Shown: in pieces, positions 39,452 through 47,489 of the stretch
Numbering within the stretch: position 1 is the stretch's first letter
How the letters are laid out: each line of letters starts with the position of its first letter
Source: Micavibrio_C sp964577255
Lineage (GTDB): Bacteria > Pseudomonadota > Alphaproteobacteria > Micavibrionales > Micavibrionaceae
Direction: 5' to 3'
Assembly: GCA_964577255.1 (NCBI GenBank)
Contig: CAZNYM010000001.1
Location: forward strand, 40,222 to 104,221
DNA: 64,000 bases
The notes under the pieces: generated by a model
Told to the model about the DNA's origin: nothing
Seen by the model: only the letters and a program-made list of their open reading frames with translations
Databases searched by the model: none
Program-made: the position numbers and the translations under genes

Positions 39452-40653
39452 AGCAAGGCTCCTGTGCTGGACACGCCATAGGCGCGCAGCCCAGCGCCGC
39501 AGGGCGCTATGGCAGCCGGGTTTGAAAACCGCGTGTCGGGCGAACATTCCTCGTTGGCCTGCGCGATCCCGGTCATGGCCCGATCTCCAGAACATTTGAT
39601 CCCTGCGCCGCCCGCCACCGGTGTACCTCCTATAACTCTAGGGTTAAAAGTGGTCAGAGGGCACGACGTTAGAGTGCAGATATCGTTGGTTTGCACCCGG
39701 TCGGCGCGGACATCGCCGTCGACGTCGATCTTCGCCCGGGGGTCGGCCATGCTGAGACCCACCCGCACATCGCCGTTATTGCGGCTGACGATGTCGGTGC
39801 CGCCCACGCTCTGCACCCAGATATTGGCGGTCGCCACGTTGGCATATGTCACGATATCGTCGAAATATTGCGCGCCCGCGCCCCTGGACATGGTCTCGGC
39901 CGTCCATGAACCATCGGGTTTCCTATACATCCCCTTTGAAAAACTGCCGTCGCGATTGCAGTTGTCGGCATCACGCCCCTGTGTGGCATCGCACGCGACC
40001 GTTATGATCCCGTTGATATTCGAAGCACCCATCTCGTTTTCGCCATGGACTATCAGAACATAATGAACGGAGTTTGCCGGCGCCACATCGGATGCAGGCG
40101 TGGCCGCTGGCGGCTCCGCATCCATGCGAAATACGCCGATTACGCCGTTGGCGTCACTGAAGTTTACGCCCGTGCGGGTAAGATACTCGGTCACCGCGTA
40201 TGTGATTTTATTCTTTTTGAAATCGAGCGCATAACGGTAGGGTATCCCCAGCGTGGCAAAAGGCACCACACCGACATAAATGTTATCAGGCGTTGGGGCA
40301 CCCGCAATAACATCGCGTTGGCCCGGCGCCATACAGGCCGGCACAGATGTGGCGGCGGCACCCAGCGTGTTGCAGCCGACGATCGAGGCTATAGTCGCTT
40401 CCTGCCCGAAATTGGGGTTGCCGATGGGCACGTTCGGATGCGCTGGGCGCGGATAACGGCCGTAACGGATCACGTATTTGCTGAGCGCGGAAGCGATCAC
40501 GCTCTTGCTTTCGTCGATTTCGGCGATCTTCTTTTTCTCGATGAAAATGCTGTAGGCGGCCAGCATCGGCACCAGGATGATGCCGGCGATGACCAACGCG
40601 ATAGCCACCTCGATCAGGGTAAAGCCTTGATTTTTCTTATCTTTTTTGTCCAA
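39442..40653 (-). CDS. giant prepilin-like protein with tail-fibre-like motif (first of operon)
   Basis: A 403-residue protein. The start is a TTG at 40653, supported by GGAGG seven bases upstream. The N terminus is a textbook prepilin: NQG/FTLIEVAIALVIAGIILVPMLAAYS. Landmarks then follow those of its two paralogues: YGRYPRPAHP, YVGVVPFATLGI, NKITYAVTEYL, VHYVLIVHGENEMGA, QYFDDIVTYANVATANIWVQ, the tail-fibre-like NNGDVRVGLSMADPRAKIDV, DICTLTSC and KCSGDRAMTGIAQANEEC. At 400 residues it is far longer than major pilins (about 150). It is the first gene of a three-gene overlapping operon. No pilus assembly ATPase, secretin or prepilin peptidase is in the window. Confidence 0.78.
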   Translation of the reverse strand: MDKKDKKNQGFTLIEVAIALVIAGIILVPMLAAYSIFIEKKKIAEIDESKSVIASALSKYVIRYGRYPRPAHPNVPIGNPNFGQEATIASIVGCNTLGAAATSVPACMAPGQRDVIAGAPTPDNIYVGVVPFATLGIPYRYALDFKKNKITYAVTEYLTRTGVNFSDANGVIGVFRMDAEPPAATPASDVAPANSVHYVLIVHGENEMGASNINGIITVACDATQGRDADNCNRDGSFSKGMYRKPDGSWTAETMSRGAGAQYFDDIVTYANVATANIWVQSVGGTDIVSRNNGDVRVGLSMADPRAKIDVDGDVRADRVQTNDICTLTSCPLTTFNPRVIGGTPVAGGAGIKCSGDRAMTGIAQANEECSPDTRFSNPAAIAPCGAGLRAYGVSSTGALLCR

Positions 40654-40812
40654 AAACCGCCTCCGGCGCGATCCCCGTCGCGCCCTTTAATCCATTAAAA
40701 ACTATATCAAATTTTATTAAAAAAAGAATGAATTCCGCGCACTGGGCAAAAGCAGGAAAAACCGTGGCAAATTCAGGGTTTGCGGCCCGGAAACCGGGGG
40801 CGGATCCCGGGC

Positions 40813-41757
40813 TTACTGCTGCCGGGCCGCCCTGGTCAGCTTCAGGAACACATCCTCAAGATCGGGCTCGTCGGTGGCGATGTCGCTGATGCCGTAGCCG
40901 CAATCCTGCACGGCGGCGATGATCTGTCCGGCCGGGGTTTCCCGCGGGCTGTAGCGAATCACCAGCGTACGCCGGCCCTGGCGCTCGGGATTGTATTGCG
41001 CCAGGCCCGGGGGGATGACGTCGACGGGCGCGTCGAGCGTAAAACGGATCTCCTTGGCCTCAACCTGCGCCAGGAGCGCCCCGGTCTCGTCATGCGCGAC
41101 GATTCGGCCGTGATTGATGATGGCGATGCGGTCGCACAGCGCCTGCGCTTCCTCCAGGTAATGCGTGGTGAGAAGGATGGTCACACCCTGGCGGTTAAGC
41201 GCCCGCACATTCTCCCATAATTGTTGGCGCAGCTCGATATCCACGCCCGCGGTCGGCTCGTCGAGCACCAGCACGGGCGGGTTGTGCACCATCGCCTTAG
41301 CAACCATCAGGCGCCGGCGCATACCGCCCGATAGCGCGCGGGTATAGGCGCCGGCCTTGTCCTCAAGGCCCATCAGCCGCAAAAGCTCCATCGTGCGGCG
41401 CTTTTCGCGGGGCACGCCGTACATGCCGGCTTGCAGGTCAAGCAGCTGCGCCGGCGTGAAAAATGGATCGTAATTGATTTCCTGCGGCACGATGCCGATC
41501 GCGGCCTTGGCCTGACGCTCGTTTTTGTCGATATCGACGTCCCAGATTTTCACCGTGCCTGATGTCTTCTTCACCAAGCCGGCCATGATGTTGATGATGG
41601 TCGATTTGCCGGCGCCGTTGGGGCCGAGCAGGCCGAAGATCGAGCCGCGCGGAACGGCCAGATCGATGTCGCGCAGCGCTACTTTCTCGGCGCTCCTGCC
41701 TTTGCCGCGCGGGCGGTAGGTCTTGTTCAGTCCGGCGATGTCGATGGCGTTGATCAT
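40813..41757 (-). CDS. ABC transporter ATP-binding protein
   Basis: A 314-residue ABC ATPase: Walker A GLLGPNGAGKSTIINIMAGL, Q-loop IGIVPQEINYDPFFTP, signature LSGGMRRRLMVAKAMV, Walker B VLVLDEPTAGVD and His-switch LLTTHYLEEA. The C-terminal ~80 residues form the DUF4162-like extension typical of DrrA/NatA-like and multidrug or polysaccharide exporters. The permease is not adjacent: neighbours are an alpha/beta hydrolase (2-base gap upstream) and the pilin-like operon. The gene may need a permease encoded elsewhere. The 159 bases between it and the pilin-like operon include an AT-rich patch (about 40690-40740) that may be the operon's promoter. Confidence 0.88.
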   Translation of the reverse strand: MINAIDIAGLNKTYRPRGKGRSAEKVALRDIDLAVPRGSIFGLLGPNGAGKSTIINIMAGLVKKTSGTVKIWDVDIDKNERQAKAAIGIVPQEINYDPFFTPAQLLDLQAGMYGVPREKRRTMELLRLMGLEDKAGAYTRALSGGMRRRLMVAKAMVHNPPVLVLDEPTAGVDIELRQQLWENVRALNRQGVTILLTTHYLEEAQALCDRIAIINHGRIVAHDETGALLAQVEAKEIRFTLDAPVDVIPPGLAQYNPERQGRRTLVIRYSPRETPAGQIIAAVQDCGYGISDIATDEPDLEDVFLKLTRAARQQ

Positions 41758-41759
41758 GG

Positions 41760-42728
41760 TTAAGCCCTGAATTGATACGTACCGCCCGCGCCGAGCCAGG
41801 CAGCGAAACCGCCACCCGTCAGCCAGTCTTTGGCCGCGCGGTCGTCTTTAAGATAGGTATCCCAGTACGCCAGCGACGCCGCCTTAATGATACTTTCGTG
41901 AACCTCGCGCAGCGGGTTTTCTCCCAGCTGCCCGCGGCTGCCGTTATACACCATATGATCGCCGCCCTGCAGAACCAGCAGATGCTGTGCCGGCCCGCCG
42001 CTGTTCTCGAATACTTCCAGGCGTTTTTCGTAGCCGAATCCCTCGATCGGGCTCTGGTCGTCGGTGCCGGTCATGTGAAAGAGCGGCAGACCGATCGCGC
42101 CGTAAATATCGCGCCGCGGCGCCGTTTCGTTATGGGATGGCACGGGGCTGTAAAGAATGCCTGCCCGGAAACGGGTCTCGCGCAGATCCTCGCCCTCGAG
42201 CCCGCGGCCGAAGCGCTGCCCCGCCATGATCTGCGTCGTATTGGCGCCGAAGGAATGGCCCGACATGCCCAGCACGGCGATAGCGGCCACCTGCCCGGCC
42301 GGGTTTTCCGCCGCCCACGACGGCAGCTGGTCGAGTACGAAAGGAATGTCGTGATAACGCGCCCGCGTCGCCTCGGGCGCGATCGTCAGGGTGCGCATGA
42401 TGTCCCACGGATGGCCGGGCTTGCCCTCCCACAGGCCTGAATCGGTGCCGGCATGCTGAACATGGATCAGCACATAGCCCTGCCCGGCCAGAAAGCGCGA
42501 AATGAACCCGGCGCCGTCGCGGCTGCCTCCCAGGCCGTGCGACCAGATGATGACGGGGCAGCTGTGCTCCTCCGCACCGTCCGGATAATAAACCTTGTAA
42601 GGCACGTCGCGGTCACGGGCGTCGTCATGGAAAACGCCCTTGTCGATCAGCACGCGGCGCCCTTCAGCGGCGGGATCGGCGTCGGCGCGCCACAAAGGAG
42701 GGGAAGCGAAAGCGGTCTGTCCGGTCAT
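41760..42728 (-). CDS. alpha/beta hydrolase, platelet-activating-factor-acetylhydrolase / dienelactone-hydrolase-like
   Basis: A 322-residue alpha/beta-hydrolase. The nucleophile elbow is GMSGHSFGAN (Ser in GHSFG), the oxyanion region is IIWSHGLGGSRDG, and the catalytic His is probably in LQGGDHMVYNG. It resembles predicted dienelactone hydrolases / PAF-AH-type proteins (LVHVQHAGTDSGLWEG). No clear signal peptide is seen. It starts two bases upstream of the ABC ATPase gene and is probably co-transcribed with it. The substrate is unknown; an esterase acting on short acyl chains is the simplest guess. Confidence 0.75.
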   Translation of the reverse strand: MTGQTAFASPPLWRADADPAAEGRRVLIDKGVFHDDARDRDVPYKVYYPDGAEEHSCPVIIWSHGLGGSRDGAGFISRFLAGQGYVLIHVQHAGTDSGLWEGKPGHPWDIMRTLTIAPEATRARYHDIPFVLDQLPSWAAENPAGQVAAIAVLGMSGHSFGANTTQIMAGQRFGRGLEGEDLRETRFRAGILYSPVPSHNETAPRRDIYGAIGLPLFHMTGTDDQSPIEGFGYEKRLEVFENSGGPAQHLLVLQGGDHMVYNGSRGQLGENPLREVHESIIKAASLAYWDTYLKDDRAAKDWLTGGGFAAWLGAGGTYQFRA

Positions 42729-42774
42729 GGGACGAATATAGCGGCTGAAGCGGTTTTATGAAGGGGATATCCGC

Positions 42775-43306
42775 CTATTTCTTGCGGAACTTGTCGAGCG
42801 ATACCACCTCGCCCGACTTGTTGCCGGACTTCTTGGTATCCTTCTTGCCTTCTTCGTCACCCTCGTCGAGCGGATCGCCGTCGGGGTCGAAGTCGGGCCC
42901 CTCGTCGCCCAGCGGCTGGAACTGCAGGGCGAAATTGACGGAAGGATCGGCGAAGATCGTGATTGCCGCCAGCGGAATGATCAGGCGCTCGAGCTTGTTG
43001 TTGAAGGACAGGGTCACGCTNNNNNNNNNNCTTCTCGGCGTCGACGCCCAAATCGTAAAACTGATACTGCAGCACAATCGTCATTTCGCCGGGATAACGC
43101 TCGCGCAGGTAATCGGGGATCTGCACGCCGGCGTAATCGGTCATGAAGGTGATGTAAAAATTATGGTTGCCCGGCATCTTCGGGGTGCTGTTCTTGGCGC
43201 CCTTGCCGGATGAGTCGATGACTTCCTTGACCGCCTGGCGCACGACGCCGCGCAGGGCCTGTTCGACCATCTTGTCGTAACGGAGGATATCGTCTTCGTT
43301 TGCCAT
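42775..43306 (-). CDS. sspB: SspB-family ClpXP adaptor (alphaproteobacterial type), interrupted by an assembly gap
   Basis: The upstream part (from ATG 43306) reads MANEDDILRYDKMVEQALRG...NHNFYITFMTDYAGVQIPDYL...GEMTIVLQYQFYDLGVDAEK, the N-terminal SspB domain that binds ssrA-tagged proteins. After a run of 10 N bases the sequence continues SVTLSFNNKLERLIIPLAAITIFADPSVNFALQF and ends in an acidic linker plus VVSLDKFRKK, the ClpX-binding tail. Both sides are codon-exact at the gap edges, so the true insert must be a multiple of three bases. The 10 N placeholder shifts the frame by one. I therefore treat the pair as one gene. SspB hands tmRNA-tagged proteins to ClpXP; the tmRNA gene lies 2.1 kb away. 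Confidence 0.9.
43021..43030. other. assembly gap (10 N)
   Basis: Ten unknown bases inside sspB. The reading frame resumes only if the real gap is 3n bases, so 10 is a placeholder, not a measured length. This shows the window comes from a scaffolded draft. Confidence 0.95.
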
Positions 43307-43434
43307 ATTCTGATTTTGTCCGATGCGGGGGATGCGAATCAAGAAAATTCCAGACCCCTCATGACTCGCATATCGGATTCAGGAAAACCATACCCCGTAA
43401 ACCCAGCCGTCAAGTTTGCTGTGGAAAAAGCGGC

Positions 43435-45378
43435 TCAGGGCAGCGGAACCGCGCCTTCGGCTTCGGCCGCGCCACGGTGACCGCGCGTGCGGCGCTTGAT
43501 TTTCCGCTCGGCATAACCGAGCTTCAGGAGCGCTTCCTGCGTGACATCCGGCTCGCGCCGCGCGGCGGCCTGACGCGCCGTTTCGGCGTAAAGCGGGCGG
43601 GCGTCGTGGAGAGCGTAACGCCAGGGCAGCCCCGCTTTCAGAACCTCATAAGCCTCGTCGCCGCGGCCCTGCCGACGCAGCTCCTGCGCCGCCATCAGGC
43701 GCGAGGGCAGATGCGCGGGTTCTACAGCCAGCGCCCGCAGGAATTCATCGGCCGCGCGCTTGTCCTTCTGCTGCGCGTACAAAAGGCCGCGGTAATAATA
43801 AAGCCCGGCCTGATGCGCGCCGGCTTTTTCGGCGCGGACGAGCAGATCGTCCGTCTGCTGCTGCAGAGCCTGGACTTCCCTCTCCTCAAGCGCGGGATTC
43901 GCCATCAGCAGCGCCAAAGGAACGCTGGCGGCAAAAACATAGGGCCGGGGGTTGAGGCCAAACCCCGCCCGGTTAGCGGCGTTGATTTCATCAGCCAGCT
44001 TTTGCACGTCGCTCTGGCGTGCGAGCTGGGCGGCGCGGCTGGCGTGATATTCGCTGCGCAGGACTCCCTGCATCGTGAAAACGAAAAAGGCCAGCAGCGC
44101 AACCATAACGGCCGCAAGCGGCGCGGGGAAAGGCGCGGGCGTGGCGAGCGTTTCCTCTTCGGTCTGTGCGTGCCAGGCCGCAAGCACAAGCGCCGCCATG
44201 ACCAGAATCGACGCCACGTAAAAATGAAATGATATGTGGGCGTGCAGGACCAGCCCACCCAGCCCTGTGAACAGGCATAGGCCCGCAGGCGTCTTCATGC
44301 GCCGGGCGCGCCGCAGCGCCGCGAACAGGAAGGCATAAAACAGGAATGCCGCAGGCAATCCCATCTCGACCGCGAATTGCAGCGGGTCGCTGTGCGCCAT
44401 CAGCCCGGAAGAATAGGACTCGGCGGGCGCGCGCGCGCCGGGATAAAGCAGGAAATAAGTGCCCGCGCCATGTCCGCGCCAGGGATCCGCGCGTAAAAGC
44501 GACAGCGACGAGCGCCAGATATCCAGGCGGCTTTCAACGCTTTTATCCGCGCCGGTAAAACCGGCGAAGCGCTCAAGCGGGCTTTCGCGCGTGGCGCTGA
44601 ACCCCTGCGCGATCCCTAAAAACAGCCCCAGCGTCAGCAGCAGAACGGCGGCGGCGCGCCCGATACGCAGAGTTGTATTCAAACGGCGCAAAGCGAAAAT
44701 CAGGACGACCAGCCCGAACGCCAGGATGATCAGCGCGGCGCGCCCGCCGATCACGCCCTGCGCCGCCGCCATCACGGCCGCCAGAGTCACGGCGATTATC
44801 AACCCCCGCGTCCGCGCAGAAAATCCCAGCGCCAGCGCGCTGAAAATCCCGAGATTGAGGAGCGCCGCGTAATTATTCGGGTCGCCGAAGGGGTGGCGCA
44901 CATGCCCGGCCTTGACCAGAAAGCCGGTGAACACGAAATACTGCAGCAGCGCCCAGAGCGCGAGCGCGGCGATCATCACGACCGCCGCCCACAGGGACGC
45001 GCGCAGCGCGACGGCGCGCTCGGGCAGCAATAAGAACGTCAGAAACCAGAACGGCAACAGGCTGAACGTGCCCCAGGCGATCGCGCTCACAAACGGCGAC
45101 ACCGACCACAGAATGCTCAGGCCCGCCCACAGCCACAAAAGCAGCAGCAGGCCCGTCATCCCCTCTTTCCTCAGAGCGACAGGACGACGCGCGGCGCGGA
45201 TCAGCGCCAGCACCAAAGCAAACGCCGCGAGCGCGAAGGCGGCAAGCCGCGCATATTCATACGGCTGCACCAGCGGCAGGCTGAAGAAAAACGAAAGCGC
45301 CCAGAGCGAGGCAAACAGATAAACCATGCGCCCCAGTTTAAAGGGCGGCGGTGCGCTGTCCACATCTGAAAAAGTCAT
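43435..45378 (-). CDS. O-antigen ligase-like membrane protein with C-terminal TPR region
   Basis: A 647-residue protein. The N-terminal ~420 residues are a polytopic Wzy_C/O-antigen ligase domain: about ten to twelve spans, the periplasmic loop containing GAGTYFLLYPGARAPAESYSSGLMAHSDPLQFAVEMGLPA (the HxxP/ExG ligase signature region), and ALLQYFVFTGFLVKAGHVRHPFGDPN. The C-terminal ~200 residues are TPR-like helices (AGLYYYRGLLYAQQKDKRAADEFLRALAVEP and LMAAQELRRQGRGDEAYEVLKAG). It may polymerise or ligate surface glycan, including the product of the 16-33 kb locus. The ATG at 45378 is only a few bases from the tmRNA terminator. The TPR tail may recruit partners in the periplasm. Confidence 0.82.
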   Translation of the reverse strand: MTFSDVDSAPPPFKLGRMVYLFASLWALSFFFSLPLVQPYEYARLAAFALAAFALVLALIRAARRPVALRKEGMTGLLLLLWLWAGLSILWSVSPFVSAIAWGTFSLLPFWFLTFLLLPERAVALRASLWAAVVMIAALALWALLQYFVFTGFLVKAGHVRHPFGDPNNYAALLNLGIFSALALGFSARTRGLIIAVTLAAVMAAAQGVIGGRAALIILAFGLVVLIFALRRLNTTLRIGRAAAVLLLTLGLFLGIAQGFSATRESPLERFAGFTGADKSVESRLDIWRSSLSLLRADPWRGHGAGTYFLLYPGARAPAESYSSGLMAHSDPLQFAVEMGLPAAFLFYAFLFAALRRARRMKTPAGLCLFTGLGGLVLHAHISFHFYVASILVMAALVLAAWHAQTEEETLATPAPFPAPLAAVMVALLAFFVFTMQGVLRSEYHASRAAQLARQSDVQKLADEINAANRAGFGLNPRPYVFAASVPLALLMANPALEEREVQALQQQTDDLLVRAEKAGAHQAGLYYYRGLLYAQQKDKRAADEFLRALAVEPAHLPSRLMAAQELRRQGRGDEAYEVLKAGLPWRYALHDARPLYAETARQAAARREPDVTQEALLKLGYAERKIKRRTRGHRGAAEAEGAVPLP

Positions 45379-45379
45379 G

Positions 45380-45420
45380 AATGAAAAAGAAGTGGGCCGG
45401 TTCTGTTGCTAGGCCGGCCC
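45380..45420 (-). terminator. terminator of the tmRNA gene
   Basis: On the minus strand, GGGCCGG (45420-45414) and CCGGCCC (45400-45394) form a 7-bp GC stem with a 13-base loop (its flanks can add further pairing), followed by ACTTCTTTTT (45393-45384). It lies about 10 bases past the last tmRNA hairpin and just upstream of the O-antigen ligase-like gene. Confidence 0.8.
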
Positions 45421-45424
45421 GCGC

Positions 45425-45750
45425 CCCACCTAAGCCCATCCAAGGGCCCAGGGATTGTATGCGTGTAGCTAAGCGACCTAAAAATTAGGCGGCTACGCGG
45501 CCTTCGTCACTACCGAAGTAGTTGTCGTTGGCAGCTACGGGATAGTTGTCGTTTGCAACTATAAAATAGCCCGATAACGGCGGTACCATGCCGGACACAA
45601 ACCTTATCTTTACTGCGCTTGTCGATCCTGTTTCGGCCCCGCCAAAATCCGCCGCTTGCGCAGAAGCGGATTTTGGTGGAGCCGCCGGGCACTGCCCCCG
45701 GGTCCAAGTCGCCTATTCTATAAGGCGTTTAGCGTCATAGCCGGGTCGCC
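45425..45750 (-). ncRNA. ssrA: circularly permuted two-piece tmRNA (alpha type)
   Basis: On the minus strand the acceptor piece comes first and ends in CGGCTCCACCA (3' end at 45674), with a T-arm stem CCGGG/CCCGG. After a 33-base intervening hairpin the coding piece begins GGGGCCGAAACAGGATCGAC (from 45640). GGGGCCG pairs with CGGCTCC and carries the G3-U pair that makes it an alanine-accepting tmRNA. ATAAGG in the coding piece pairs with CCTTAT in the acceptor piece (P2). The tag frame starts at the resume codon GCA and encodes ANDNYPVAANDNYFGSDEGRVAA then TAA (23 codons). This permuted order is the alphaproteobacterial form. tmRNA rescues stalled ribosomes and tags the peptide for ClpXP. The outer limits are estimates. 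Confidence 0.93.
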
Positions 45751-45762
45751 CCGGCAATATTA

Positions 45763-45790
45763 AGTATAGAGTAAAATCGCGATTTTTCAA
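45763..45790 (-). promoter_or_regulatory. sigma70-type promoter of the tmRNA gene
   Basis: On the minus strand TTGAAA (45790-45785), a 16-base spacer and TATACT (45768-45763) lie about 15 bases before the start of the acceptor piece. The predicted start of transcription is near 45756. Confidence 0.65.
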
Positions 45791-45847
45791 ACCTTTATTC
45801 ATAACATTATTGATTTCACAGCAGTTTCCTATAGCTTCAGTCCTGTC

Positions 45848-46603
45848 ATGAATACCGCCGCCCCCCGCGCCCTGATCGTTTTCGACCTGGTCTCGACCCT
45901 GACCGACGCGGGGCCGCGCTACGCTGCCGCCTACCGCGAAACATGCCGCCGCTTCGGCCATACGCCCCCGGACGAACGGGACATCCTGCGCGCGCTTGGC
46001 AACCGCAACCTTTTTCAGATCGTGCAGGAATATAACCCGGATATTCCCGCCGCCGACCTGCCTTCTTTTATGGCGGGCTGCAATCAGGCCTGCGACAGCC
46101 TCCTGTACGATATCCACTGGCGGGAAGATCTGTACCCGCACGTGCGCGAAACGCTGGAAAATCTCTCCCGGAACGGTTTCGCGCTCGGCATTTTCACCGG
46201 AACGCGCGCGGAAGCGCTGGCGCAGCAACTCCGCTATCACAATCTGCTGCCGTATTTCGATCCCCTGTTCGTTAGAGCAAAGAACAATTTAAAGGACGGC
46301 ACCACAGGCAGCGCGGATCTCAAGACCGGGCAACTTGCCTCGATTGCCGCGAAAGCGCCGGAGGGCATACCCGTCATGGTCGTGGGCGACTCGGATGCCG
46401 ATAGGCGGGCCGCCCAGGCCTGCGGCATGGTTTTTATCGGGTTCGGGGAAACGGAAGAGAAAACAGATCTGCTGGCGGCGGCCGGCGCATCGCGTACCTT
46501 CGATAATTTTCGTAAACTGGAGCATCTGATTGAGGATATTTTGGCCGAATCCGCTCCGCCTGTTCCCCCTTCCCGCCCGCGCCATGCTATCGTGCCGCGG
46601 TAG
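45848..46603 (+). CDS. HAD-superfamily hydrolase (phosphoglycolate-phosphatase-like) with altered motif I
   Basis: A 251-residue haloacid-dehalogenase fold protein with a helical cap (ARYAAAYRETCRRFGH, RALGNRNLFQIVQEY). Motif II is FTGT, motif III is a Lys around KTGQ, and motif IV is VVGDSDADRRAA. Motif I reads FDLVSTLTD, so the usual second aspartate (DxD) is Val. In phosphatases that Asp is the acid/base; its loss occurs in dehalogenases (DxY) and phosphonatases (DxA). The enzyme may be inactive or have a different reaction. It lies between tmRNA (divergent) and thyA (21 bases downstream), whose good ribosome-binding site suggests the two could be co-transcribed. Confidence 0.8.
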   Translation: MNTAAPRALIVFDLVSTLTDAGPRYAAAYRETCRRFGHTPPDERDILRALGNRNLFQIVQEYNPDIPAADLPSFMAGCNQACDSLLYDIHWREDLYPHVRETLENLSRNGFALGIFTGTRAEALAQQLRYHNLLPYFDPLFVRAKNNLKDGTTGSADLKTGQLASIAAKAPEGIPVMVVGDSDADRRAAQACGMVFIGFGETEEKTDLLAAAGASRTFDNFRKLEHLIEDILAESAPPVPPSRPRHAIVPR

Positions 46604-46624
46604 CGAAAAACCCGGAGGCCTGTC

Positions 46625-47419
46625 ATGCAGCAATACCACGATCTTCTGCGCCATGTGCGCGACAACGGCGCCCGCAAGGACGACCGCACAGGCACCGGCA
46701 CCCTCAGCGTATTCGGCTACCAGATGCGCTTCGACCTGCAGCAGGGTTTTCCGCTGCTGACTACCAAGAAGATGCACACCAAATCCATCATCCATGAACT
46801 GCTGTGGTTCCTGCAGGGCAACACCAACGTCAAATACCTCAACGACAACGGCGTCACGATCTGGGACGAATGGGCCGATGATAAAGGCGAACTCGGCCCC
46901 GTCTACGGGCACCAGTGGCGCAGCTGGCCCGCGCCCGACGGCCGGCATATCGACCAGATCTCGAACCTGATCCGCGATATCAAAACCAATCCCGATTCCC
47001 GCCGCCTGATCGTATCGGCCTGGAACGTGGCCGAGATCGGCAAGATGGCGCTGCCGCCCTGTCACTGCCTGTTCCAGTTCTACGTCGCCGACGGCAAGCT
47101 TTCCTGCCAGCTTTATCAGCGCAGCGCCGACATCTTCCTGGGCGTGCCGTTCAACATCGCCTCTTACGCCCTGCTGACCCAGATGATCGCGCAGGTCTGC
47201 AGCCTCAAGCCCGGGGAATTTGTGCACACGCTGGGTGATGCGCATATCTATCTCAATCACATGGACCAGGTGAACCTGCAGCTCTCCCGCGACCCCTTCC
47301 CTGCGCCCGAGATGCACCTGAACCCCCACGTCACAAACATCTTCGATTTCAAGTACGAGGATTTCGAGCTGGTCGGCTATCAGTGCCACCCCGGCATCAA
47401 GGCCCCGATCGCGGTCTAG
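46625..47419 (+). CDS. thyA: thymidylate synthase
   Basis: A 264-residue ThyA, the standard length. The catalytic cysteine is at residue 146 in [13 protein letters not shown]. Other landmarks are the N-terminal [11 protein letters not shown], the folate-binding [22 protein letters not shown] and the C-terminal [13 protein letters not shown] that closes over the active site. It makes dTMP from dUMP with methylene-tetrahydrofolate. A GGAGG precedes the ATG by about eight bases. An HD-domain gene and folA follow on the same strand, forming a thymidylate/folate block, with folA regenerating the tetrahydrofolate that ThyA uses up. Confidence 0.97.
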   Translation: MQQYHDLLRHVRDNGARKDDRTGTGTLSVFGYQMRFDLQQGFPLLTTKKMHTKSIIHELLWFLQGNTNVKYLNDNGVTIWDEWADDKGELGPVYGHQWRSWPAPDGRHIDQISNLIRDIKTNPDSRRLIVSAWNVAEIGKMALPPCHCLFQFYVADGKLSCQLYQRSADIFLGVPFNIASYALLTQMIAQVCSLKPGEFVHTLGDAHIYLNHMDQVNLQLSRDPFPAPEMHLNPHVTNIFDFKYEDFELVGYQCHPGIKAPIAV

Positions 47420-47489
47420 TGCGGTGTTTGCATGAGCGCGGGAGGCCGTGATAAGGTCTGCCCCGGTACAAAAAACAGGGAGCCCAAAA

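Noticed and set aside
35979..40653. Phage tail genes
   Set aside because: The VGIGT-type motif resembles tail fibres, but all three proteins begin with type IV prepilin leaders and no phage head, portal or terminase gene is present.
43021..43030. Apparent frameshift in sspB
   Set aside because: It coincides with an N run whose length is arbitrary; codons are complete on each side, so it is an assembly artefact and not a pseudogene.
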